Positions 44,464 through 53,293 are shown, counted from the first letter of the stretch. The stretch is DNA of 64,000 nucleotides from PWQG01 sp050486205 (GCA_050486205.1 JBJHCW010000003.1:349280-413279); one strand, 5' to 3'. Made by a program: numbers and translations. The notes: a model not told the origin generated them from the sequence alone.

Positions 44464-45507
44464 ATGTATCTGCAGGGACTGGAAGAATACACGCGCCAGC
44501 ACAGTGGTGTTGAGCAGGAGGCCGGGACGCCCGATGTTCACGGTCGCGCCAGATTTCTGTTGCTGCCCGATGATCGGCGACTTGCGTACAGTGAACTGGG
44601 TGATGTGCAGGGATTCCCTCTCTTCTATCTGCACAGTCATGCGGGTTCCCGCCTGGAAGGACGATTCTTTCACGACAGCGCCCGGGCTGCAGGGTTTCGG
44701 TTGATTGCCATTGACCGATCGGGCCTGGGGCTGTCGGATTTTAATCCCGATTCGGGAAAGTCCTCGCATGTTGATGACCTGCTTTTGTTGGCTGACCACC
44801 TTGATCTGGGCTGCTTCGGCTTGTTGTCCTGGAGCGGCGGTGTGACGACAGCATTGGCCGTTGCCGCGGCTTCGCCGGACAGAGTGAAATTTCAGCTCAG
44901 TCTGGCGCCGGTATCCCTGACTGCCCCGGCTGCCGAAACGGAAGGCCTGTTCGACAGCATTGTCCACGGTTTGCAGATGAGCTTCTGGAAAGCGCTGATA
45001 CGGACGCGTTGCCAACTCTCCGCACGCTGGCTGGGGCCGGATCATTATCTTTCGAGGCTGAAACAACTGGTCAGCGCAGTTGATCGGCGTGTTCTGGACA
45101 GCCCCGAAGTGATGGTTGGTATGCGCCGGAACATGCGCGAAGCTGCGCGGCAGGGCAGTGATGGTGTGATCAGTGATCTACTGGGTGGCCTGGCCGACAG
45201 TCGCCTGGCGCGTGAGCCAGTGATGGTGCCTGTGCAGTTCTGGCACGGGATGTCAGATACCCTGGTGCCAGGGCATGTTATTCAGCAGATTGCTGACATG
45301 CTGCCGATGGCCAGTTGTCACCGGATCCCTGGACGGGGTCATTTCGGTTTTCTTCAGGATTCCAGCGCCATACTGCTGGCGGCACGGCGACGCTTTCTGT
45401 CATCGGCCTGCGGTCCTCAGGGCCTGCATGCCACCGCTGTCGCTCAGGACATCTGTCGGGATGAGCCTGCCAGTTGGTCGCCTGCTATTGCAGGCGTGCG
45501 AAAGTGA
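44464..45507 (+). CDS. Alpha/beta hydrolase
   Basis: A 347-residue alpha/beta hydrolase-fold protein: PLFYLHSHAGSRLEGRFFHDSARAAGFRLIAIDRSGLGLSDF (oxyanion and strand regions), nucleophile elbow LLSWSGGVTT (Ser in S-W-S-G-G), a cap region, and the late PVQFWHGMSDTLVPGHVIQQIADMLPMASCHRIPGRGHFGFL with the acid Asp and base His of the triad. ATG 44464 is chosen; a TTG lies 18 nt upstream. Substrate unknown. Its promoter shares twin palindromes with the divergent DUF6502 gene, suggesting co-control. The 3' end overlaps the DUF6316 gene by 64 bp. Confidence 0.82.
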   Translation: MYLQGLEEYTRQHSGVEQEAGTPDVHGRARFLLLPDDRRLAYSELGDVQGFPLFYLHSHAGSRLEGRFFHDSARAAGFRLIAIDRSGLGLSDFNPDSGKSSHVDDLLLLADHLDLGCFGLLSWSGGVTTALAVAAASPDRVKFQLSLAPVSLTAPAAETEGLFDSIVHGLQMSFWKALIRTRCQLSARWLGPDHYLSRLKQLVSAVDRRVLDSPEVMVGMRRNMREAARQGSDGVISDLLGGLADSRLAREPVMVPVQFWHGMSDTLVPGHVIQQIADMLPMASCHRIPGRGHFGFLQDSSAILLAARRRFLSSACGPQGLHATAVAQDICRDEPASWSPAIAGVRK

Positions 45508-45725
45508 GGTTTTGAAGTGGCTGACATCTGCCGCTGTGCTTCTGCTGCCTGAACGTCGGCAAGAAAACGTCCCAGCATCGCTTGCGCTTCGCTGAGATAA
45601 CGGAATGGTCCGACGTTGGTCCCTTCGCGGGTCCTGAAATACCAGAGCCCATCGTCAGAGTAAAAGCGACGGGTCTGAGGATATACCCGGCTCGGTTGAT
45701 CAGTTCTGCGCGTGGATGGAGTCAT
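45444..45725 (-). CDS. DUF6316 family small protein
   Basis: A 93-residue protein with the DUF6316 core RRFYSDDGLWYFRTREGTNVGPFRYLSEAQAMLGRFL; the WYFRTREG..GPF pattern recalls GYF-like folds. The C-terminal third is polar and not conserved, and it is encoded in the 64-bp overlap with the convergent hydrolase gene. GAGG precedes ATG 45725. Function unknown. The gap to mobA holds short degenerate GGCTATC-type repeats (45763-45796) and no gene. Confidence 0.7.
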   Translation of the reverse strand: MTPSTRRTDQPSRVYPQTRRFYSDDGLWYFRTREGTNVGPFRYLSEAQAMLGRFLADVQAAEAQRQMSATSKPHFRTPAIAGDQLAGSSRQMS

Positions 45726-45877
45726 GGCAAAGGCCTCGCTTGAGTTTGATTGTTATTTTATTGGCTATCAGCTTCCAGCTTCTATCGGCTATCGGCGTTT
45801 TTTCGCTTCGCACACTACTTTGACAACAGTAGACGGGTAAAATATCCGCTCAAAGAGCGCAATTTTTGTGCCTGCTT

Positions 45878-46498
45878 CTACAGCTGTCCGGTACGGCGTT
45901 GTCGAAGTGCCGCCAATTGTTCTTCTGTGTTGATGTTGCCGAAGTCATCAGGGTCAGAAATATCCCAGTAAATCAAATCATTGGATTGGCTCTGGATGAA
46001 CTGCTTCGGGCTGTGAATGCCATCATCCAGCGCTGTCTCAAGTGCCTGATCCAGATTTATTGACCACACAGAAAAAAGGGGTTGCAGCTGTTGGCCTGTC
46101 TGAAGCCAGCTTATACCCAGTTCCGGATTATTGCCAGAAACGGTCAGCAGTGCGCTGATGGCGTCCGAAGGGAAGCAGGGGGCGTCGCCTGGCACAACAA
46201 TCAGGTGAGTGATGGGCTGGTGCTCGGCAAACCAGCGCATGCTGGCATGGATGCCGGCCAATGGCCCTGGGTAACCGCCGTGACGATCAGGCACAACCGG
46301 TATGCCATAGGCTCTGTAGTCGCTGATGGCATGATTGGCGCTGATGACGATGTCAGCTGTCAGCGGTCGGATGTTGTTGATGACGTGGGACAGCAGGGTG
46401 CCGTTGCCCAGTGCCTGCAGGGGTTTGTCCTGGCCGCGCATGCGGCTGGCCCGGCCACCGGCAAGAACGACAGCCCCGGCGCGTATCGGGTTTCTCAT
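45878..46498 (-). CDS. mobA: Molybdenum cofactor guanylyltransferase MobA
   Basis: A 206-residue nucleotidyltransferase that joins GMP to molybdopterin to make the MGD form of the cofactor. The signature GAVVLAGGRASRMRGQDKPLQAL is at residues 8-30, with VVPDRHGGYPGPLAGIHASM and VVPGDAPCFPSD following, as in MobA. AAAGGA sits 7 nt before ATG 46498. No molybdoenzyme is in this window. Divergent from tig. Confidence 0.9.
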   Translation of the reverse strand: MRNPIRAGAVVLAGGRASRMRGQDKPLQALGNGTLLSHVINNIRPLTADIVISANHAISDYRAYGIPVVPDRHGGYPGPLAGIHASMRWFAEHQPITHLIVVPGDAPCFPSDAISALLTVSGNNPELGISWLQTGQQLQPLFSVWSINLDQALETALDDGIHSPKQFIQSQSNDLIYWDISDPDDFGNINTEEQLAALRQRRTGQL

Positions 46499-46574
46499 TA
46501 TTAATTCCTTTTAAAACAATAGCTTGGCATATCTGTCTGTTTCATGTTTTATCACCCGGACGCATGATTATTTA

Positions 46575-46603
46575 TTGAATCTGTTGCCCTGTTATGGGAC
46601 AAT
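46575..46603 (+). promoter_or_regulatory. Candidate sigma-70 promoter of tig
   Basis: TTGAAT, 17 bp, GACAAT, giving a start near 46610 and a leader of about 160 nt to ATG 46770. The rest of the 271-base mobA-tig gap shows no gene. Confidence 0.4.
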
Positions 46604-46769
46604 CCGCGTCTTTGCAAGACCGGCATTTTCATTTAACCGCTTGAATTGTTTCGAGTTACTGGATCTGTCGCGGGAGCGGTTTCTGCTTGCCCGCCATTCC
46701 CGGGCTGTATCAACAACAAGTTTAACGCTTTTCGACGCTGGTAGCGGTGTCGACTGATGAGGATTTTTC

Positions 46770-48215
46770 ATGCAAGTCTCGATTGAAACCACCAACGGAC
46801 TCGAACGTCGGATGACTGTGGGTGTGCCCGCTTCGGAAGTGGACACTGCTGTCATGGCGCGGCTGCAGGAAGCAGCAAGAACGGTACGCATCAATGGCTT
46901 TCGCCGTGGCAAGATTCCTCTGAAGGTGATCAAAAATCGCTTTGGCAAGAGCGTACGTCAGGAAGTGCTTGGGGAAGTCATGAGCAAGACGTACTACGAT
47001 GCCCTGGCAAAGGAAAACATCAAGCCGGCCGGACAGCCGCGGATCGAGCCCAAAACCACGGACGAGGGCAAGGACCTGGAGTATGTGGCGACTTTTGAGG
47101 TTTACCCCGAGGTGAAGCTCGGCAAGTTCTCCGATTTTTCGGTTGAGCAGGTTTCCGCAGAAGTTTCCGAGGCGGATATCGACAAGATGATCGAGTCACT
47201 GCGTGAGCAGCGCAAGAGCTTCGAGGATGTCAAACGCCAGGCGCGCAAGGGTGATCGGGTCAACATCGATTTTGTTGGTACCGTGGACGGCGAGGAATTT
47301 CCCGGTGGCAAGGGTGAGAATACCAATCTGGAAATCGGCTCCGGACGTATGATAGAAGGGTTCGAGGACGGTCTGCTGAAGTCAAAGGCTGGTGATGAGG
47401 TCACGCTTGAGCTGACCTTCCCGGAGGATTATCGCGCCACTGAGCTTGCTGGCAAGGACGTGACGTTCAAGGTAAAGGTCAATGCGGTAGCGGCGCCGGT
47501 TCTGCCGGAATTGAATGACGAATTTTTTGAAGTGTTTGGTGTTGAGGAAGGCGGCGAAAGCGCATTTCGCAGCGAAGTGCGGGAGAACATGGAGCGCGAG
47601 CTGAAGCGCGCCAGTCGCAGCAAGCTCAAGACCGAGCTGATGGACGCCCTGATCGAGGCGCATCCCATTGATCTGCCACAATCGCTGGTGGCGGGTGAGA
47701 TCAACACACTGCGACAGCAGGCGCTGCAGCAGATCGGCCAGGGTGCGCAGAATCTGGACCCGTCAATGCTGCCCGATGAGCTTTTCCGGGAGCAGGCTGG
47801 CAAGCGTGTAGCGCTGGGACTGATCCTTGGTGAGGTCATCAAGGCGCGCAATCTGCGTGCCGATCCGGCCAAGGTGCGCGAAGCCATTGAGGATGTGGCA
47901 TCCACATACGAGCAACCGGAGCAGGTCGTGGCCTGGTACTACAATAACCAGGAGCAATTACAGGCCATGGAGTCTGCTGTTCTGGAAGACCAGGTGTTCG
48001 ATATCATTCTGGAAGAAGCCAATGTTACCAGACGTGAGGTCAGCTACGACGAATTGATCAACCCGTCCAGGGAAGCGGACGGCAGCTCGGCGGAAAAGGG
48101 CAAGACGTCCAAAGCCAAGGCAGCACCGGCAAAGAAAGCCGCCGCCCGGAAAACCACAACCAAAAAAGCCGCGACCAAGAAGGCGGCCCCAAAGAAAGCA
48201 GCCAAGAAGGACTGA
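46770..48215 (+). CDS. tig: Trigger factor with lysine/alanine-rich C-terminal tail
   Basis: A ribosome-bound chaperone and prolyl isomerase. The N-terminal ribosome-binding loop is GFRRGKIP (43-50); the FKBP-type domain is at about 150-245 (KGDRVNIDFVGTVDGEEFPGGKGENT); the C-terminal chaperone arms follow. At 481 residues it is about 50 longer than E. coli Tig. The extra is a tail from about residue 440 made of Lys/Ala/Thr repeats of the KKAA type, like histone H1 or AlgP-type proteins. GAGGA precedes the ATG. First gene of the tig-clpP-clpX-lon-hupB-ppiD block. Confidence 0.95.
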   Translation: MQVSIETTNGLERRMTVGVPASEVDTAVMARLQEAARTVRINGFRRGKIPLKVIKNRFGKSVRQEVLGEVMSKTYYDALAKENIKPAGQPRIEPKTTDEGKDLEYVATFEVYPEVKLGKFSDFSVEQVSAEVSEADIDKMIESLREQRKSFEDVKRQARKGDRVNIDFVGTVDGEEFPGGKGENTNLEIGSGRMIEGFEDGLLKSKAGDEVTLELTFPEDYRATELAGKDVTFKVKVNAVAAPVLPELNDEFFEVFGVEEGGESAFRSEVRENMERELKRASRSKLKTELMDALIEAHPIDLPQSLVAGEINTLRQQALQQIGQGAQNLDPSMLPDELFREQAGKRVALGLILGEVIKARNLRADPAKVREAIEDVASTYEQPEQVVAWYYNNQEQLQAMESAVLEDQVFDIILEEANVTRREVSYDELINPSREADGSSAEKGKTSKAKAAPAKKAAARKTTTKKAATKKAAPKKAAKKD

Positions 48216-48233
48216 TATCAGGTGACCCAGTTG

Positions 48234-48860
48234 ATGGATACAGACCGTAATGCCGCGCAAGCCGCCCTGATACCCATGGTGGTGGAGCAGACATCGCGTG
48301 GAGAGCGTTCCTACGACATATTTTCACGATTGCTGAAGGAGCGGGTCATTTTCCTGGTGGGGCCGGTTGATGACCATGTCGCCAATCTGGTGGTCGCGCA
48401 GCTGCTGTTCCTGGAGTCGGAGAATCCGGACAAGGATATCCATCTGTACATCAACTCGCCCGGCGGCTCGGTAACTGCAGGTATGTCAATCTACGATACC
48501 ATCAAGTTCATCAAGCCTGATGTCAGCACCATGTGTATCGGCCAGGCCGCCAGCATGGGTGCATTGCTGCTGACGGGCGGCACCAAGGGCAAGCGTTTTG
48601 CATTGCCACATTCGCGTATGATGATTCACCAGCCCAGTGGTGGTGCTCAGGGCCAGGCTGCCGATATAGAGATCCAGGCCACGGAAATCATCAAACTGCG
48701 TGAGCAATTGAATCGTATAATGGCCATGCATACCGGTCAGGACGTTGAGACCATTGAGCGTGACACCGAGCGTGATAATTTCATGACGTCGAAACAGGCG
48801 GTAGAATACGGTCTCATTGATCGGGTGATTGAAAAACGCGACAAGGGTGAGGCAAGCTGA
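48234..48860 (+). CDS. clpP: ATP-dependent Clp protease proteolytic subunit ClpP
   Basis: A 208-residue serine protease forming the double heptameric Clp chamber. The catalytic triad is Ser107 (GQAASMGALL), His132 (MMIHQP) and Asp181 (ERDTERDNFM). The N-terminal PMVVEQTSRGERSYDIFSRLLKERVIFL is typical. I chose ATG 48234, which has AGGTGA 8 nt upstream; GTG 48222 in frame would place the start inside that ribosome site. It follows tig by 18 bp and precedes clpX by 29 bp. Confidence 0.96.
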   Translation: MDTDRNAAQAALIPMVVEQTSRGERSYDIFSRLLKERVIFLVGPVDDHVANLVVAQLLFLESENPDKDIHLYINSPGGSVTAGMSIYDTIKFIKPDVSTMCIGQAASMGALLLTGGTKGKRFALPHSRMMIHQPSGGAQGQAADIEIQATEIIKLREQLNRIMAMHTGQDVETIERDTERDNFMTSKQAVEYGLIDRVIEKRDKGEAS

Positions 48861-48889
48861 AGCTGTAATGCGAACGACGAGGAATCTGC

Positions 48890-50182
48890 ATGTCTGACGA
48901 TCGATATACTGGCGGGGATGATGGCGGCAAGCTGCTGTATTGTTCCTTTTGTGGAAAGAGCCAGCACGAAGTACGCAAGCTGATTGCAGGGCCCTCGGTC
49001 TTTGTCTGCGATGAGTGTGTCGATCTGTGTAACGACATCATTCGCGAGGAGATCCAGGAGAAAGCGGATGCTGATGGCGCCCGCCGGTTGCCTTCTCCTG
49101 AAGAGATCAAGCACACACTGGATGAGTATGTGATAGGTCAGGAGAGCGCCAAACGGGTGCTCTCAGTTGCCGTTTACAATCACTACAAGCGTCTCAATTA
49201 CGACAAGGGTACCGATGGGGTAGAGCTCGGCAAGAGCAATATTCTCATGGTCGGACCTACTGGTACGGGCAAAACCCTGTTGGCGGAAACCCTTGCCCGG
49301 TTGCTCGACGTGCCCTTCACCATCGCCGATGCCACGACCCTGACTGAAGCAGGTTATGTTGGCGAGGATGTGGAGAACATCATTCAGAAGCTGTTGCAGA
49401 AATGTGACTATGATGTTGAAAAAGCGCAGATCGGTATTGTCTATATCGACGAGATCGACAAGATTTCCCGAAAGTCTGACAATCCATCGATCACCCGCGA
49501 TGTGTCAGGCGAAGGTGTGCAGCAGGCGCTGCTGAAGCTGATAGAGGGCACTGTGGCGTCAGTACCACCGCAGGGGGGACGCAAGCACCCGCAACAGGAA
49601 TTTCTGCAGGTGGATACCTCCAATATCCTGTTCATCTGTGGTGGCGCCTTTGCCGGTCTGGACAAGATCATCCGGGACCGGTCCGAACGCAGCGGGATTG
49701 GCTTCGGAGCCGAGGTGCGCAGCAAGGACAGCGAAAAGGAAATGGGTGATGTTCTCAGGAAGGTTGAGCCCGAAGATCTTGTCAAATACGGATTGATTCC
49801 TGAATTTGTCGGTCGCCTGCCGATGATTGCCACACTGGAGGAGCTCGACCACGATGCACTGGTGCGCATTCTCAAGGAGCCGAAAAACTCCCTGGTGAAG
49901 CAGTACACAAAGCTGTTCGAGATGGAGGATGTCGAAATCCAGTTCCGCGATGATGCCCTTCGAGAGGTTGCCGAAAAGGCCAGGGCGCGCCGCACCGGTG
50001 CGCGTGGTCTCAGATCGATCATGGAATCGGTGTTGCTGGATACGATGTATCGCATACCGTCGCAGGAAAACGTCAGCAAGGTGATTATTGATGCTGCGGT
50101 AATTCGCGGTGAATCCGAACCGATGCTGGTGTATGAGAATGTGGACCCGCAGCAGTCCACTGGTACGTCCGCCGACGAGTGA
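48890..50182 (+). CDS. clpX: ATP-dependent Clp protease ATPase subunit ClpX
   Basis: A 430-residue AAA+ unfoldase that feeds ClpP. The zinc-binding domain has Cys18, Cys21, Cys40 and Cys43. Walker A is GPTGTGKT (122-129) and Walker B is VYIDEIDKI. The pore and ClpP-contact regions and the RSERSGIGFGAEVRSK segment are present. Full length. AGGA lies before ATG 48890. Ends shortly before a GC-rich stem-loop and the lon promoter. Confidence 0.97.
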   Translation: MSDDRYTGGDDGGKLLYCSFCGKSQHEVRKLIAGPSVFVCDECVDLCNDIIREEIQEKADADGARRLPSPEEIKHTLDEYVIGQESAKRVLSVAVYNHYKRLNYDKGTDGVELGKSNILMVGPTGTGKTLLAETLARLLDVPFTIADATTLTEAGYVGEDVENIIQKLLQKCDYDVEKAQIGIVYIDEIDKISRKSDNPSITRDVSGEGVQQALLKLIEGTVASVPPQGGRKHPQQEFLQVDTSNILFICGGAFAGLDKIIRDRSERSGIGFGAEVRSKDSEKEMGDVLRKVEPEDLVKYGLIPEFVGRLPMIATLEELDHDALVRILKEPKNSLVKQYTKLFEMEDVEIQFRDDALREVAEKARARRTGARGLRSIMESVLLDTMYRIPSQENVSKVIIDAAVIRGESEPMLVYENVDPQQSTGTSADE

Positions 50183-50194
50183 TGTCAGCAGCGG

Positions 50195-50217
50195 GGCGCC
50201 GGTCAACAACCGGCGCC
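50195..50217 (+). terminator. GC-rich stem-loop after clpX
   Basis: GGCGCCGGT-CAACA-ACCGGCGCC: 9-bp perfect stem, 5-nt loop, 12 bases after the clpX stop. No T-run, so it is a weak terminator or a 3'-end processing and stability structure. Confidence 0.5.
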
Positions 50218-50240
50218 TGATCAGCAATCGTTGTCCTGTG

Positions 50241-50269
50241 CTTGAAACTGGCAGCTCCCGCCCCCACAT
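50241..50269 (+). promoter_or_regulatory. Heat-shock (sigma-32-type) promoter of lon
   Basis: CTTGAAA (50241-50247), 14 bp, CCCCACAT (50262-50269). Against the known consensus CTTGAAA-N11-16-CCCCATNT the -35 is perfect and the -10 matches at all defined positions but one. It lies about 70 nt before ATG 50339. Regulation of lon by heat shock is established in E. coli. Confidence 0.75.
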
Positions 50270-50338
50270 ATCCGGTAATCATGGCATACTGTTCGTAATG
50301 CCAGAGCCATCCGCCATCATGTAATCAGGACCAGTGTT

Positions 50339-52783
50339 ATGGGTCAGTCCACAGAAATTTCCGAAAGCAACGAATCACCCCGTCAGGCGGCGCTGCCCTT
50401 GTTGCCGCTGAGAGATGTGGTGGTGTACCCGCAGATCGTGCAGCCGCTTTTTGTTGGGCGACCGAAGTCGATCAAGGCGCTGGAAGCGGCAATGAAGGAC
50501 CAGAAACAGGTCCTGCTGGTGGCCCAGAAGAATGCCGCCGACGACGACCCGGGCATCAAGGATATTTTCAGCATCGGTACCGTTTCCACCATTTTGCAGC
50601 TGATCCGCTTGCCAGATGGAACGGTTAAAGTGCTGGTCGAAGGCGGTTCACGAGCGCGTATCCGCTCGGTTGTGCTGGAAGATGAGTACTTCCAGGCCCA
50701 GGTGACGCATCTGCACCCCGAACCGATGACCGACAAGCAGGGCCCGCTGATGCAGCGCTCGTTACTGTCCCAGTTCGAGCAGTACGTTCAGCTCAGCAAG
50801 AAGATCCCGCCTGAAATCATGACCTCGATTTCCAGTATCGATGAGCCCGGGCGTATGGTGGATACCATTGCCTCTCACATGTCCCTGCAACTGGAAGAGC
50901 GACAGAACCTGCTCGAACTGGTGGGCCTGAAGTCACGCATCGAACACCTGATGGGTCTGATAGAGGCCGAAATCGATCTGTTCCAGGTTGAGAAACGCAT
51001 CCGTGGTCGCGTCAAGAAACAGATGGAAAAAAGCCAGCGCGAGTATTATCTCAACGAACAGATGAAAGCCATCCAGAAGGAAATGGGTGATCTTGAGGAT
51101 GGGCCGAACGAGGCCGAGGAGCTCAAGAACCGCATCGAAGAAGCAGGCATGCCCAAGGAGGCTCGGGAAAAGGCCCTGACCGAACTGGGCAAATTGAAGA
51201 TGATGTCACCCATGTCCTCCGAAGCCTCTGTCGTGCGCACCTATCTGGACTGGATGGTGAACGTTCCGTGGAAAAAGCGCAGTCGGATCAGCCTTGAGCT
51301 GGACAAAGCCGAAAAAGTGCTGGAAGGCGATCACTACGGCCTGGAGGAGGTCAAGGAGCGCATTCTTGAATACCTGGCCGTACAAAAGCGTGTGAAGAAG
51401 CTCAAGGGCCCCATACTTTGCCTGGTTGGCCCGCCCGGGGTGGGCAAAACTTCGCTGGGTGAATCCATTGCCAGGGCTACCAACCGCAAATTCGTGCGGA
51501 TGGCGCTTGGTGGCGTGCGTGATGAAGCCGAAATTCGTGGTCACCGGCGTACCTATATCGGTTCACTGCCCGGCAAGCTCATGCAGAAACTGTCCAAGGT
51601 AGGGGTCAGAAATCCTCTTTTTCTGCTCGACGAAATTGACAAGATGGGCATGGACCATCGTGGTGACCCAGCCTCGGCTTTGCTGGAAGTACTTGACCCG
51701 GAACAGAATCACAGTTTCAACGACCATTATCTGGAGGTCGACTATGACCTGTCAGAAGTCATGTTTGTCTGCACATCCAACACCATGAACATTCCGGGTC
51801 CGTTGCTGGACCGTATGGAAGTGATCCGCCTGCCGGGTTACACGGAAGAGGAAAAGATCAACATTGCGCTGCGCTACCTTGTGCCCAAGCAGCTCAAGGC
51901 CAATGGTCTGAAGCCGGAAGAGTTGACCATTGGCAGGGAGCCGCTGCGTGACCTTGTGCGTTATTACACGCGCGAGGCCGGTGTCCGAAACCTGGAGCGT
52001 GAGGTTGCCAAGATCTGTCGGAAAGTGGTCAGGGAAAACTCGGTCGAACAGACGACCATTCCGCTGACGCTGACCAGTGAATTACTGGAAAATTACGCCG
52101 GTGTTCGCAAGCACGATTACGGTCGGGCCGAGGAAAAGAACCACATTGGACAGGTCAATGGCCTGGCCTGGACCCAGGTCGGCGGCGAACTTCTGACGAT
52201 CGAAGCGGTGGCCGTGGATGGCAAGGGCAAGACGGTCAAGACCGGCTCACTGGGTGATGTGATGCAGGAATCCATTCAGGCGGCACTGACCGTTGTGCGC
52301 AGTCGTGCTGCTGTTCTGGGCATCAACCCGGATTTCCATGAGAAACGGGATCTGCACATTCACGTGCCTGAGGGTGCCACGCCCAAGGATGGCCCCAGTG
52401 CCGGTATCGGTATGTGTACCGCACTGGTGTCCACGTTGACGGGTATACCGGTGCGCGCAGATGTGGCCATGACCGGCGAGATCACATTGCGCGGCCAGGT
52501 GCTGCGCATCGGAGGTCTGAAGGAGAAGCTGCTGGCGGCGCATCGAGGTAATATCAAGACCGTCATCATTCCCGCCGATAACGAGCGGGATCTCAAGGAG
52601 ATACCGGACAATATCAAGGCGGATCTGGAAATCCGGCCGGTCAAATGGATTGATGAGGTCTTGCAGATTGCACTGGAATATATGCCTGGTCCGGCAGCAG
52701 AAGCGAACCAGACTAAAACGGTGAGTGATAAATCGGCAAAATCGGCCAAGCCATCGGATGACCCAATGCCCAGCACGCATTGA
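50339..52783 (+). CDS. lon: ATP-dependent protease Lon
   Basis: An 814-residue AAA+ serine protease that degrades misfolded and short-lived regulatory proteins. N-terminal LON substrate domain (LPLLPLRDVVVYPQIVQPLFVGR), coiled region, Walker A GPPGVGKT (364-371), Walker B LFLLDEIDK, and the protease domain with Ser687 (PKDGPSAG) and Lys730 (GGLKEKLL). The last 25 or so residues are a polar Lys/Ser tail. Preceded by a heat-shock-type promoter. Confidence 0.97.
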   Translation: MGQSTEISESNESPRQAALPLLPLRDVVVYPQIVQPLFVGRPKSIKALEAAMKDQKQVLLVAQKNAADDDPGIKDIFSIGTVSTILQLIRLPDGTVKVLVEGGSRARIRSVVLEDEYFQAQVTHLHPEPMTDKQGPLMQRSLLSQFEQYVQLSKKIPPEIMTSISSIDEPGRMVDTIASHMSLQLEERQNLLELVGLKSRIEHLMGLIEAEIDLFQVEKRIRGRVKKQMEKSQREYYLNEQMKAIQKEMGDLEDGPNEAEELKNRIEEAGMPKEAREKALTELGKLKMMSPMSSEASVVRTYLDWMVNVPWKKRSRISLELDKAEKVLEGDHYGLEEVKERILEYLAVQKRVKKLKGPILCLVGPPGVGKTSLGESIARATNRKFVRMALGGVRDEAEIRGHRRTYIGSLPGKLMQKLSKVGVRNPLFLLDEIDKMGMDHRGDPASALLEVLDPEQNHSFNDHYLEVDYDLSEVMFVCTSNTMNIPGPLLDRMEVIRLPGYTEEEKINIALRYLVPKQLKANGLKPEELTIGREPLRDLVRYYTREAGVRNLEREVAKICRKVVRENSVEQTTIPLTLTSELLENYAGVRKHDYGRAEEKNHIGQVNGLAWTQVGGELLTIEAVAVDGKGKTVKTGSLGDVMQESIQAALTVVRSRAAVLGINPDFHEKRDLHIHVPEGATPKDGPSAGIGMCTALVSTLTGIPVRADVAMTGEITLRGQVLRIGGLKEKLLAAHRGNIKTVIIPADNERDLKEIPDNIKADLEIRPVKWIDEVLQIALEYMPGPAAEANQTKTVSDKSAKSAKPSDDPMPSTH

Positions 52784-52811
52784 TATACAAGGCTTTGCGA
52801 GGAGTTTGTGT

Positions 52812-52841
52812 TGACATGGCTTTCGCTGCCTTGGTATAAAG
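52812..52841 (+). promoter_or_regulatory. Sigma-70 promoter of hupB
   Basis: Perfect TTGACA (52812-52817), 18 bp, TATAAA (52836-52841). The predicted start near 52848 gives a leader of about 170 nt to GTG 53018. Confidence 0.7.
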
Positions 52842-53017
52842 TGCCGTCAGGCTACGCAGTAGCGGTGGTACAGAATCATCAAATTGCCGAACAATCGAAG
52901 GACCCAGGAAGGATCTGGTGTCTGCGGCGCATATGTACGCATTTCATGTGTGTGTGTGCGGTAACCTGAGCAGTAACCAGAACCGTCTCACTGACGACAA
53001 ACAATAAAGGGGATACC

Positions 53018-53293
53018 GTGAATAAATCAGAACTCATTGAAGCCGTCGCAGCCAATGCAGACATTCCAAAGGCAGCAGCAGGCCGCGTGATTGATGCCAT
53101 GATCGACACCATTACCGATTCCTTGAAGAAGAGTGATCCGGTTGTACTGGTTGGTTTTGGCACGTTTGCCACCAAAGAGCGCGCCGCTCGCACCGGACGT
53201 AATCCTCAAACCGGAGCGACCATTCAGATCTCGGCAGCCAAGGTACCCAGCTTCAAGCCTGGCAAAGCATTAAAGGATGCAGTAAACAGCTGA
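53018..53293 (+). CDS. hupB: DNA-binding protein HU-beta
   Basis: A 91-residue histone-like protein that bends DNA and compacts the nucleoid. MNKSELIEAVAANADIPKAAAGRVIDAMIDTITDSLKK, the arm GFGTFATKERAARTGRNPQTGATIQISAAKVPSFKPGKALKDAV with the conserved RNPQTG tip. The start is GTG with AAGGGG upstream. Has its own strong promoter and terminator, although it sits inside the lon-ppiD block as in E. coli and Pseudomonas. Confidence 0.97.
   Translation: MNKSELIEAVAANADIPKAAAGRVIDAMIDTITDSLKKSDPVVLVGFGTFATKERAARTGRNPQTGATIQISAAKVPSFKPGKALKDAVNS

Noticed and set aside
44352..44492. Upstream extension of the DUF6502 frame
   Set aside because: Would run through both palindromes and the hydrolase promoter and start codon; the family body begins after 44351.
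45763..45796. Short GGCTATC-type repeats suggesting a repeat array or CRISPR
   Set aside because: Only a few degenerate units without regular spacers.
45820..45850. TTGACA with TAAAAT as a plus-strand promoter
   Set aside because: Spacer of about 12 bp is wrong and it would only transcribe antisense into mobA.
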